Part shown: positions 1 through 11,100 of the stretch, piece by piece
Numbering within the stretch: the first letter of the stretch is position 1
Layout of the letters: every line of letters begins with the position of its first letter
NCBI GenBank assembly: GCA_019648995.1
Contig: BLXT01007988.1
Coordinates: 134,383-160,235, forward strand
DNA length: 25,853 bases
From: Plakobranchus ocellatus
Lineage: Eukaryota; Mollusca; Gastropoda; Plakobranchidae
Reading direction: 5' to 3'
Notes under the pieces: generated by a model
Told to the model about the DNA's origin: nothing
Seen by the model: only the letters and a program-made list of their open reading frames with translations
Databases searched by the model: none
Program-made: the position numbers and the translations under genes

Positions 1-3000
1 TACTTTAGATATTTTGAGATGCATTCTATTGCTTGTTCAGCAAACTCATGATATTTATTTGTTGAACTAATGTAGCTTCAAAAGTACATATGTTTGTAAG
101 ATTCGTTTGAATGAGCTAATTTGTTTTGTCTTTTCCACCATTTTTTTTTTAACAACTTTTAAGATAATGCCATATTTGAACGGTCAAGCTCTAGTGTGTA
201 CAAAATAATGATGTGAAAGGCTGTCAAAGACTGTCTTTTTTTCTTTAAGGTGTTTTTTTTTTTTTTCGCTTTTTCAAATTTTGAAAGACAGTTGAGTCAA
301 GAGAGTGCAATGTAAGAGAAAAGTTACAATAAAGGTGGAATTTTGTACAGTTCTTCTGACTTTTAAGCTTCATTTATTTTTTCTCTTGTTCTTTGTTTTT
401 TTTAAACAAATCTTTCACAAGTTGAAGTTTAATACAAAATTGCATGAATAAATTTAGGAAGCTGCAAATCTGACAATCTTCACTAGTCTACACTGCATAA
501 CATTAAGGAAACTAATGCCCCACCCAACGGGACCAAAAAATCTGTTGCACCACTAAGATAATCATTTAATGGAAGTGTGCATGGAACTGGATACTAATGT
601 ATTTGTCAGTATTATCCAGCTGTCTCAGTTTGACTTTTAGTTCTACGGTACATCTAAGGATATTTGTTGTTGGGTACTGCTCTGTACATCTCTTGATTCT
701 GTACCTGGCAACATGATTGGCTCTGTTAAAGTGTTAATAGTAATAACTAACTTAAGCAGATCTACTTATGGTTTTACATGATGTTCCTCTTTCATTTTCA
801 TGTGAAGTATTTTTCTTTCCACTGATCTTTGTGCAGAATTTTTGGGTTTAATTTTATGTCTAAAAACTTGGTAAATCCCAATTAAGACTTTGTTAGTTGT
901 GTAAAACTAAAAGATTTCAATTCAAAATACTAGACATCCAACAGCTGTACACTTTAGAAAAGAGCAAAAAGCTGATAAACAAGCAACTCCAAATTTTTTT
1001 TTTTTAAGATTCAAAGGATTTGTATCTGCACCTTTTTAGTGTATGTTTTTTGCTAAAAAAATTTTATGAGTAATTAACGTAATGGGTAATGGCTTTAATT
1101 GTGCACATAAAAAAAATGTAGAGAAAGACAAAAACATAAAAAGGCATGTTTTTATTTCACTTGCACTTAAATCAAATTCCCGGTTTCTCATTGAAGCCTC
1201 TTTCATATCTCAGTTTCTCTTCACTGGATAGGCAAATAAATTGCATTAAATAATGTATATATTTTGTATTTTTCTGTATGTAAATTAGAAACAATATATA
1301 AAACACAATTTACATTGAAAAATGGATGTTGATATGGAATTCTGCACAAAATTTAAAAGGGTGGCATCATCTTTTTTTTTTATGAGACATCCAAAGCAAA
1401 TTATGTACAATAATTTTATAAATGGCATTAATAAAACTTTGCAAACTCTAAGTGAGACATCTGATTTACAATAAAATTTGTGTACAACATTGCATTGAGT
1501 AGAGAAATAAATTCTATTCGCGCTGCCAAAAAGTAATAAGGCCAAACGTTAAGTACAAAAAAAGTGGCATATCAAATTTAAGCAAATGAAATGGAGCATC
1601 TTAGAAAAATTAAGCTAAGATCCTTAGTTTTGTGAAAAGGAGAACAAACACTTACAAGATAAAAGGTTGTATGGCAAGTGAACATAATTGCTAAAAATTT
1701 AGTAATTTACAAAGACAAATGAGGTTTTAATCTATGCTGCACATACAACATACAATTTTACTGCACGACCTGGATTTGAGATGAACCAAATGAAATTAAT
1801 CATTCGTCAAAATTAGGTCATGTGGAATCAATTTTCCTCTAGGTCGTTGAGGGGTCAAAGGCAACGGCTCCTCTTGACTAATTTTGGTTTCAAGTCATTT
1901 TGACCAAAGCCTGAGAGGTCTGGTTGCTATTATTGAGAAAATGCTATAGATCAGAGGTTATTAAATTACTAAAAGCCTTGCCCTTTATAGACTAATGTAT
2001 GAGTGATTATTGGAGTTAATGATTCTTTGTCGTGTGAAATACTGGTTCAGCAGCACGTTTTACTTCTCTTCCAGTCAAATTCTTACATTTTACATCAATT
2101 GGCACATTAATTTATTATGCGTCCATTACAAATATTCACAATCATACCTTTTAAAACAACATATTGGCATTCAGGCAATGCTCTCTCTCTATTTACATAT
2201 AGACCTTTTTTTTTTTTTATCACTTAGTTTCAGGCATACAGTTCAAGAAATTGAAGATCATTTCAAACCAACAATTCACATACCATTATACCAATGGCTT
2301 CTATACAGTGCTTCAAAGCTGTTTTATGTGTGGCACTTTCACAAAACGAGTTGACGGTCAATTCACTAAGATAAAGTAAACGTTTTAAAGGAGAGAAGAA
2401 AAAATTTCCAAAGCTTTATGTACAAAAAAACTATAATAGGTCTTTAGAAAGCTCTCCACATAGAGAGGTCAGTATTTTCCTTCCCTGTAGTTAATGGTTT
2501 TCATCTAAAGTCAATCAGGCAAAACCACAACTCATTTCCTGAGACTGCCTGACATAACAAATATATTATGACAATTTTTTAGCTTTCACACCAAATTTAT
2601 AATGAGCTTGATTTTTGTGTAAAGGTGGAGTATTGCTGTTTTCAAATCAGAGTATTATCTTTTTTTTTTTTTTTTTTTTTGTTCTGTTTTCCATATACAT
2701 GAAAGCACTAGAAAAAATATATTAACAAGTAGCAGCACACTATTACTAATTTCTGTTGTTAACCACACTAAAATCATCGACGGTATGATATTCTAAGTGC
2801 CACAAAAAATCCAACAATGACAATATCAAAGCACATTTTATTCTAAGATAAAACACAGAGCTTTAAAAAATTCAGTTGTTAAAATTATGAACCGTTCAAA
2901 ATTTTCATCAGATCTGGCAATGTTTTGCAGGAGTATACAATTGTGATCTAATGGCATCAGACAAATCATTTGTTTCACAGCTCTTTGTGACACAATTTTA

Positions 3001-4540
3001 ATTATAAGAACAAAATAACAACAAAATTGCTCAACACAAGCTTATAAAAAGCAGTCGGATGCATGGAATGTGTAATTAAATATAAATTTCAACACATAAG
3101 AATCTCGATATGAAAGTAATAACATAATTATTATTATATGAAATAAAGGACGTAAATGAAAACTAAAAATAATTGTATGTTCATAGATTTTATGAAAACA
3201 TTCTAATACTTACTTCCAATACTGGCCTAAAGAAAATCAGAGTTTGCAAACATTTTCTCTGCGGTTATTTGACTCACTAATGAGTGCTTACTGATGGATG
3301 ATAAGTTACTTCTGTAAAAGGTTGAAACTTTTTTAGTTGTGTTCAAAGTTAATGATTGATAGTAGCAATTGATTTACGCAACAGGTTTCCACAAATTTCT
3401 TGCTGAACTGAAGAAAAAATTGATAACACTGTACTGGTATTAACTTGGAGGAAAAGTGTCCATGATCTATTCATCACATATCATCTCGCTTCACCTCATC
3501 TAAAATCACATCAGGACGAAAAGGAAAAAGTGAAAGAAATTAATGAAACTTGTCATTTTGGCACAATTCAAGAATCCACTTGTTTCAGCTGAGATGAGGC
3601 ATGCAAACACGGAGATATATGGAAACTCGAGCACAAGTTTACAACATCAAACAGTGGTTTCACTTGACCTGTGTTCCAACAACGAAAGAAAAGGAAACCA
3701 AACTCAAAACAAAATCAAAGCAGGAAAACAAAAAAAAAAAAAAAATAAAAAAGACCAAACGATGAAAAAGAAAAATGAATAAATATTTCAAAAATAAAGA
3801 AAAAAGGAAAAATTAAACTAATGTAAAATATGTGAAATTAATATAATGAAAGAAAAAGCATAACTTTATTTGTATTATAAAAAGTTAACGAATGAGAAAT
3901 CTTTTCTTGATTATTAGAAGCTTAAAAACAGCCAAGAACACGATTCAATTATATTCTGGACAATTTTGACAAATGAACACAGTAAGAACACAAAATCAAG
4001 GCACAGCTGCCTGAAGGCATTAGATGTTTAAAAAAAATAATTTGTAATCTAGATTTTTAATAAAAAACGTTAGTATTGCTACCAGGCCATATAAATGCAT
4101 GCACACTGGGTACAGAAGTCATGTCCAGCACTAAAAGTTGGCAAGAAATAAGCATTATTAAGAGGTCAAACCATTAAACTATTTGTGCAAAAATAAAAGT
4201 TCAATTTGCTTTATCACTCAGGCAACAACTATAGTTTCCTGATTTCTTGCAAACATTCTGTATTTAGTTTTCTTACACAGATGTCCCTTGAATCATTTAA
4301 ACTTTTCTTAGTTGTATTTTAAGTTTAAATTTTCCTTGATAGTTGAAACCATATTTTATGTTAAACTAAAATAACTAAAAGTAAAAAAAGATAATTTATA
4401 CCTTTCTTGTAATTTTGTAACAAAGAGGGAAATAATTCAAGTTATAGGGAAATTTGAAAAGCATAATTTGTGGGTGTATAATCCATCAATATTTTTCACT
4501 TTTTAAATCCATACAAAAAAAAAGAAGAAAAAAAGAGTCA

Positions 4541-4556
4541 TTAGGCCAAATCATCC
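4541..4556 (-). other. Possible alternative terminal coding segment (DDLA, stop)
   Basis: If the GTAAGT donor at 5012-5017 is used, an acceptor ttattttccttcag directly upstream of 4556 (with a branch-point-like ctaaac about 20 bases before it) joins in frame and gives Glu-Asp-Asp-Leu-Ala then TAA at 4541-4543. The protein would end SSDSEDDLA rather than SSDSE. This rests on splice-site quality only and is speculative. Confidence 0.35.
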
Positions 4557-4765
4557 CTGAAGGAAAATAAGTTTAGCAATTTAGGATTGATTTCCAGGTC
4601 ATTCTATACTTTGAAAATATACTTATCACAAATAAAAATGAAAATTGCAGTCATAATAATGCTACAATTTCAACATTGCTATTGTAAAATGATTGGGCAA
4701 GCCTGCATAAGAGGCACTACACATATAATGTCAAAAGTCATGATTTATATCTCAGCACCATAGGC

Positions 4766-4768
<3 letters not shown>

Positions 4769-4799
<31 letters not shown>
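4769..4799. repeat. (AT)n microsatellite
   Basis: Uninterrupted AT dinucleotide repeat, about 15 units, just downstream of the CELSR stop. It lies in the intron if the alternative terminal exon is used, otherwise in the 3' UTR. Confidence 0.95.
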
Positions 4800-4802
<3 letters not shown>

Positions 4803-5013
4803 CTTGATAATCATTGCCATAGAATATGTCTGCCAAACCTTTTAACAAAAATATGCCACTGACTTGTTTACTTAGCAAAGTCTATGTACAAGTTAGAATG
4901 GGATCACAAGAACAATGAATATTAATATTGAATTATCACCCTTTTTCTCTACCACAATGACCCAAAGTAGAATATTCGCACACTTCCCGCTCCATTGTTT
5001 TCTCTATGAAAAC

Positions 5014-5174
5014 TTACTCTGAGTCGGAGGATATGCTGCCGTTGTGTGTGAGGACCTGCACGGTGCTGGGAGGGGCAGGGGCAGATGTGGGGGGTGGAGG
5101 GTTACTGGGACTATGTGGTGTTTGGTAGTGATGTGGCAGGCTATCCCTGCGTACTGGCGTCACCAAACCCAAAC
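5014..5174 (-). CDS. CELSR: CELSR exon ac: proline-rich C-terminus and stop
   Basis: 161 bp including a TAA stop at 5014-5016. It reads GLGLVTPVRRDSLPHHYQTP, then HSPSNPPPPTSAPAPP and LTHNGSISSDSE. Proline-rich with possible SH3/WW ligands. Acceptor tttcttcgcag is good. The stop overlaps a GTAAGT donor (5012-5017), so the transcript may instead splice at 5018 to a further exon (see 4541-4556). Confidence 0.85.
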
Positions 5175-8100
5175 CTGCGAAGAAAGAAGAAAAAGAATTC
5201 AGTTTTTGCAATATAACACAGGAAATAAAATCTGACCTTATCAAGCAAAAGAGTAGAGTTTTGTATGAGGTCCCATTCTTGTCTGCAGGTAACACAAGTA
5301 CAGATGGAATACACCAAAAGCTACTTGATTTTATGCCACTAAACACCTAGAGAGGGGGAAGGGGAGGCAGCAGGGAAAAAGGGTGAGAGAGAGGGGAGAA
5401 GGAAAGGCAGAGAGAGATCTCATGGAGACAAAATAAAAGGAAAATGTGATAGAGAAAAGATACATAATGAGATGAGTTAAAACATTGACTCTTGACTAGA
5501 CCTACCTGACTGTTGTAATGCAGGAAGTGTCACATCAGGTGGATTGGGCACAGGGGTAGGATGAATGTGTTGGAGTTGGACAGGGGGTTGATATCTGAGT
5601 TCAGGGCTGGCTGGACGATCTGCCAGCTCTATAAGGGCTGGTTCTGAGCACACAAACAAAAAAAAAAAAATTCAAAATAGAAAAAAGGGATTTGGATCTC
5701 ATTTAAAAAAAACTAAAAAACAAAAATATGATTATTTTTACTCTTAGAAATAAATGTATTGTTTCAAACTAAAAAAAAAATCAATTTTTTATCTTACAAA
5801 TAAATGTAAAGTGTAATCACAAAAATGCCATTTTGTGGCAGGAACAAGTATAAGAGAGGTAGATACTTAAGTTAAAATGCTTGATGTATCGCACACAAAA
5901 TCTCTCACTTGTGGGGACAGTCTGGCATTTTTTGATAATTCTTGATAGTTAATCATTGGTGCTCTAAATGAAGCATAAAATCTATTTTTGTGTGGCTGAT
6001 TATGGTGAATTACACAAACAGCAAAACATCATTTCAAGCTCCAGGTTATACTATTTAAAAATGAAAATAAGTGAATCCTTTAAAGTATTTTTTTACAATT
6101 AGAACCAGGAGTTATTCAAGAAAATGTACTTGAGATCAAAGAGATGTGAAAAAAATGTTTTGAAATAGAAACTGTATGGGAGCAATATGTGAAAAATATC
6201 TGTTGAATTGATTGCGAGACAAAAGGAGAAAAAAAAAAATGAGAAACGAGGTTTTATGGGCTTTGCAGTTCATATATAATTTTAAATCACTTTTGCCACC
6301 TACCTTCTATACCATTATTATTTCCTAGTCTCTCTTGCTCCTTCTCTTTCTTCATCTTTTCCAACTGCTCAATAGCCAATTCTAGAAAATGAAGAAAAAT
6401 TGTACACAAACTGTTAGTCAACAAAGGAAAAAGCATAAATAGTTATCAAACTGACTATTACTTTTCATGCAATCCAATGATTAGTGCAAGCGCTAAAGAA
6501 GGAAAACACTACAATATCTGCTGTATATGATGCACAATTATTGAAAATTTCTTACAATAAAAAGTACATAATGAAAAATTTTTTTTGTCTATTTTTTTGG
6601 AAACACAGCATCTAAAAAGACAATTCATGAGAAAAGAGAAAGAACACTTGAAGAAATAACATATCAACAATTGTTACTTCATTATTGTTAGGAATAAGAA
6701 AATTAGAAATTTGTTCAGTGATGGGCATAGCAAAACATTATTTCTGAATTATGTAGCTCTTTATAAACAACCAAACAGTGGTTTTGACTGCCAATACCGT
6801 CCTAAAAGTTTAAATACTGAAGAATGTTGTGAGTCATTGTTTTATTGTTTATCCCAGGACATCCTATCAATACAAAAGAGGCTGGTCAAGGGCATGCAAT
6901 AAATTTGAAATGCCCAAGGTAGAATGTTTCAGGTCTCCCAGAATCATGACTGTTATATGTCACTTATAAAAGAAACATGAATGTATCCTGTTTTCGTTCC
7001 ATCCTATTTTCCTTCCTTCTTTTTTTTTTGCAGGAGTAATCATATTTGATTGAAAAAAAAAACTAAACACATTGAAAAAACAATCTGATGCAGATATCAT
7101 ATTCAAAACTGATATCATATCCTGTTTTCTTTCCCCGCCCATTTTCCTTTCTTCTTTTTATTTTTGTTTTGCAGGAGCAATCATATTCGCTTTAAAAAAA
7201 AATAAACGCATTGGAAAAAATCTGATGCAAATGTCATATTCAAAACAGCTGAACTTCAGCCACATAAAATACTATTGCCAATTCCCTCAATATAGCCCAC
7301 ATTCTCTCAAACCTACTCACCAACTGCTTTTGACTTGGGCACCTGGTTGGCCCAGTTTGGATCCAAGTCAAACTCATCCTCATCATCAGAGCTGTGACTG
7401 GACGCAAGTTCCAAACTGTGACGATCTAGACTTCCTCCATCACTCTCAGAGTCAGAGGAGCCACCCTTACCATCTCCATGAGGATCTGGTAGCGATAGCA
7501 TGTCAAATTGAAAGTGCTTTAATATTTAAAAAATGGTTCTTACAAAAATATTCGACCCTAAACTTGTGAAAAAAATTTAAGCTAAACATGCATAACTAAA
7601 AGCACAAAAATCCAAAGCATGGCATACAAAGTTGAAAATATCAACTCTGCTCCTAGTTTTTTTTTTTAATTTAATGACACATCATTATGGAGACAAGATA
7701 TTTATTTAATGGGTGGATGGATGATGTGAATGACACTTAAAAGTAGTGAAACGAAAAACTTATGGTATTTTTTTCAATAATATTCAAGGTCTAAAAAAGA
7801 CAAAGAAAACAAATTTTTACATCTTTAAGAAATTGAACTAAATCATAATAATATAAAATGGCAATAAAATTTAGGGAAAATTCAAGTTAAATTATTCATA
7901 TGCAGGTAACATAAATTGCAGATCTCAGCAAAAAGAAGAAGGTTCAGTGAAAGGCTACTTATCCTCCTATGTAACAAAATATTATTTATACTCACCCCGT
8001 TTTGATTTTTCCTTATACTCAAAGCACCCATATGGCAATTGGTGCCCCTTGCCACCCACACCTGCCGAGGCTGAGCTACTGGTACTCTGTAGGTACTTAT

Positions 8101-11100
8101 CTCCCTTGGCGACTGAGCTCTTGTTGCTTGAGCGGGATGTAGTTGATGTGGTTGAGATTCCAATGTTGGTCACACCCCGCACACCCTCTGCGCTTGGAGA
8201 TTCATGGCGATAGGCTAACGCAGACCGCTATGACCAAAATAGAATAAACTCAAATTTTCAAAGCTGTTTAAACTCTGAGCTGCTAAATTCAAATACAAAA
8301 AGATGAATCATAAGCCAGAATTACAATAATCTAAAGCTGAGTTTGCTCTTAAAATTTCAATATCTCACACTAAGGTAGTATATAGTTTTAAAAAAACTTT
8401 CATTATGTCAATGAATCACTGAGCTATGATTTTTTAAAAAGTTTTACTCACCGAGTGTGTCACACTGTTACTCCTTGTGAGGTTTTCATCAAACTCAAGT
8501 TTCTTTCCTTTCATTCTATAGTAAAAACGCTTGATGCACCATCGCACCTTTGCAAAAAATTGAAAATAAAATTTCTTATAAGTAACTAATCATACTAAAA
8601 AAACACAAGTTGTCAAATCGTTTTTCATATACAGGTCATTAAAAAAAAATTAGATCAAAATCAAAAGCTGATACTGAAAACAGATGAAACTTTTCAATTA
8701 AAAATTTTGAGTGTTTTCAATTTTAAAAAATTCCTACAACTTTAGTGGCAAAAAGACAAAAATGAATTCCATCTTCCAAAAACAAAAAAGAAACCAATTT
8801 CATGAAGACAATGAAAGAAAAAAAATTCATAAGAGTGAAAATGCAAACTTGGGATCCGGGGCTTAATAGAGACTTTTATTTTCAAGTGAATCCTCAAATT
8901 TGGTCCTTTTAAAAGAACTTTATTTTTTTAAATTAATTTGAAAAAAAAATGTTAAACTGACTTAAAAAAAAAAAAAGATATAGACTCTACCTTCTTGCTC
9001 AAGATTATATAGGCAAGGAATATGAATATAGCTGTCACAAAGGTGAACACTCCATGCAGGTAGTGCACTGGTTTGGATCTGTAGTTGACTGAAGTGAGTC
9101 CCATCACCCACATAGTGCTCACCAAGAACAGGAGGAGAATGGAGGTCAGCAGGCCAGATCTAAGCGTCGATGCAGGAGAAACAAATATTTAAGATAAAAA
9201 ATACTTCAATGAATAACATAGAAAACTCTTTACAAATAAGAAAAACAATACTTCAAAGATCTTGTGTTTAACTTTACAACAGCATGCATATTTAAAATTT
9301 TCTTCTAAATCTGCATTTCTAAAGCAAAAAACATGTTGATATTAAAATCTCAGCTTAAGAGCACGAGAGCACTGCAGAATGAAAATGCTTTTATCTATCC
9401 CATCAACCTAAATGGCTAACACAGAAACCTATGCACAAAATATAAAAAAATATAATTCTATATATATGCATATGAATAGATAAAAACTGTAAAAATGTTT
9501 TCATTGGAAAAATTCAGTGTTAGACTTAAATTTTATATCCACAAATCAAAACCACACCATTCTAATCAACCTTTCCTCCCTTCTCTTCTCTTTCATTCTT
9601 TCTCTGTATCTCCGTCTCTCATATCAATTTCTTTGTGGTACCAAAATAAAATTCGGTCTTGATAATAAAATAAAACATGAAAATATAAATACTGAGCACA
9701 TCAGATGACTTGAGTTATATTGTAGCGATAAAAACATCTCTGAATTCCCAAAAGACTCACCTCATCAGGCCAACATCATTCACAGGAATCTTATCTGCAC
9801 AGCTGGCCCGGGCAGCAAACACAAACATGATAATGGTGATCTAGAGAGCAAAATGAAGGATAAGATTAAGTTGATGAAAAAAATTCGACCAGATAAAAAA
9901 AAGATAAAGAAAATTCTATGATTTGTTTATAACTCTCTACAGACCAGAAACATAGTCATGTCTTGCAATATGCAGATTTTCCAGTCAACCATAACGTAAG
10001 ACGCTATCTTTCATTTTCCTAGTTTATTTATATATAAAATAAAGATATATCCCATACCACAACAGCAAAAGCCACAGGTCCAGCAAAACTCCAGATAAAA
10101 CCATCAGATGTTGAAAGCCAGCAGCTGAACAAAAATAAAAGCAGTAAAAAATAAATACATAAATTTAAAGAAACCAAAGCAGTAATAGTAAATAGTATGC
10201 ACGTAATATCTAGAATGTAACCATTTCAATTTGTTTAGTTACTATGATATACATAATATCTAGAATATATCCGCTTTTAATTTTCTGAGTTACTATGACA
10301 TGCATAATGTCTAGAATACAACCAATTTCATTTTGTTGATTTACCATTATATATGCAATATCTAGAATGTTACGGTTTTCAATTTGCTTGTTTACTGTGA
10401 TAAAATCTGTTAAGTGAAAAATTTTAAGCATTTCTTTTTAACTCAAGAGAGCATGCCTGTTATGTTTTTTTTTTTCAAATAACTAGTAGGAATAATTTAA
10501 AAGTATCAACTGGTGCTTTTTTTTTTTTAATATTAATAAACTGTAAGGACTAAAAAAAAGTAGACAAGCCATTTGTTACATTCTATAAATCGTAAGGACA
10601 ATAAAGAAGATTAGCAGTTAGTTTCAACATCAAGACTTACAAACTTTCATTTCCATAAGCATCTGTGTACAGTCCCACTGCAAGGCCAACTATAATTCCT
10701 GGAATGACTGGAAACAGAAAAAAAACTTACATTGATTTCATGAATTATTTCCTCTTTTAAAGGAACCAAAAGGATAGATGTAGGGCTTCTCAAATTCTGT
10801 GTATAAAAAAGTTAAAAGCTAAAATGCAACGAAAACCTGTCTGTTACATAAGCCCATCATAACCAGGAGCTTCATTCTGAGTGTAGATAAAACTCTTCAT
10901 TCATTCTGATTTTGGCGTTAAATGAAAAAATGATAGAAAGAATGGTGAAATTACAACATACTCTATTGCCCAGTGAACCGTGTTAGTAGTTTGGTTTGGT
11001 CTTTGTGTATAAAGCCTGTCAGGCCTAGTGATTTTAAAATATTCGTGCTTTATGCATCATTCATCATAGTAGTTTCAAATAACCATAGGGCTGACAAAAA

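Larger units (their letters stand above)
1..5013. other. AT-rich 3' flank: probable CELSR 3' UTR and intergenic DNA
   Basis: About 5 kb with no open frame that looks like protein or continues the CELSR frame, apart from the possible DDLA segment. It holds homopolymer A/T runs (for example T at 2660-2680) and an (AT)n repeat. Minus-strand AATAAA signals (TTTATT on plus) occur at 3865-3870, 2837-2842, 2111-2116, 1151-1156, 373-378 and 54-59; I cannot tell which, if any, ends the transcript. A plus-strand AATAAA at 1235-1240 could belong to a convergent neighbour's 3' end, but no coding part of such a gene is in the window. Confidence 0.6.
5175..7995 (-). other. Introns between CELSR tail exons y to ac: content
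   Basis: Introns 7486-7995, 6382-7320, 5644-6303 and 5175-5505 separate the tail exons. Apart from the diverged duplication and the purine-rich tract they hold AT-rich sequence with A/T runs. Further small tail exons could be missed here because the tail is weakly conserved. Confidence 0.6.

Noticed and set aside
1..1300. Possible convergent plus-strand gene 3' UTR
   Set aside because: A plus-strand AATAAA and some T-rich stretches fit, but base skew is inconsistent along the stretch and no coding exon of such a gene is present.
1285..1545. 86-codon minus-strand open frame
   Set aside because: Hydrophobic and Cys-rich by chance from T-rich DNA; no recognisable family.
2010..2354. 114-codon plus-strand open frame in the 3' flank
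   Set aside because: Composition is that of AT-rich noncoding DNA (Phe/Tyr/Leu/Ser/His-rich), with no domain and no splice or conservation support.
3543..3782. 79-codon plus-strand open frame ending in a poly-Lys run
   Set aside because: The Lys/Asn-rich end is only an A-rich low-complexity stretch read in frame.
7072..7569. 165-codon plus-strand open frame
   Set aside because: It runs antisense over CELSR exon z and the 134-bp intron duplication; the clear coding signal is on the minus strand.
7947..8213. Plus-strand and alternative minus-frame open frames over exon y
   Set aside because: Shadows of the Ser/Thr-rich CELSR tail exon, whose frame is fixed by its neighbours.
10210..10431. 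Minus-strand 73-codon open frame as a novel repeat protein or cassette exon
   Set aside because: The repetition comes from the minisatellite; flanking CELSR exons join in phase without it.
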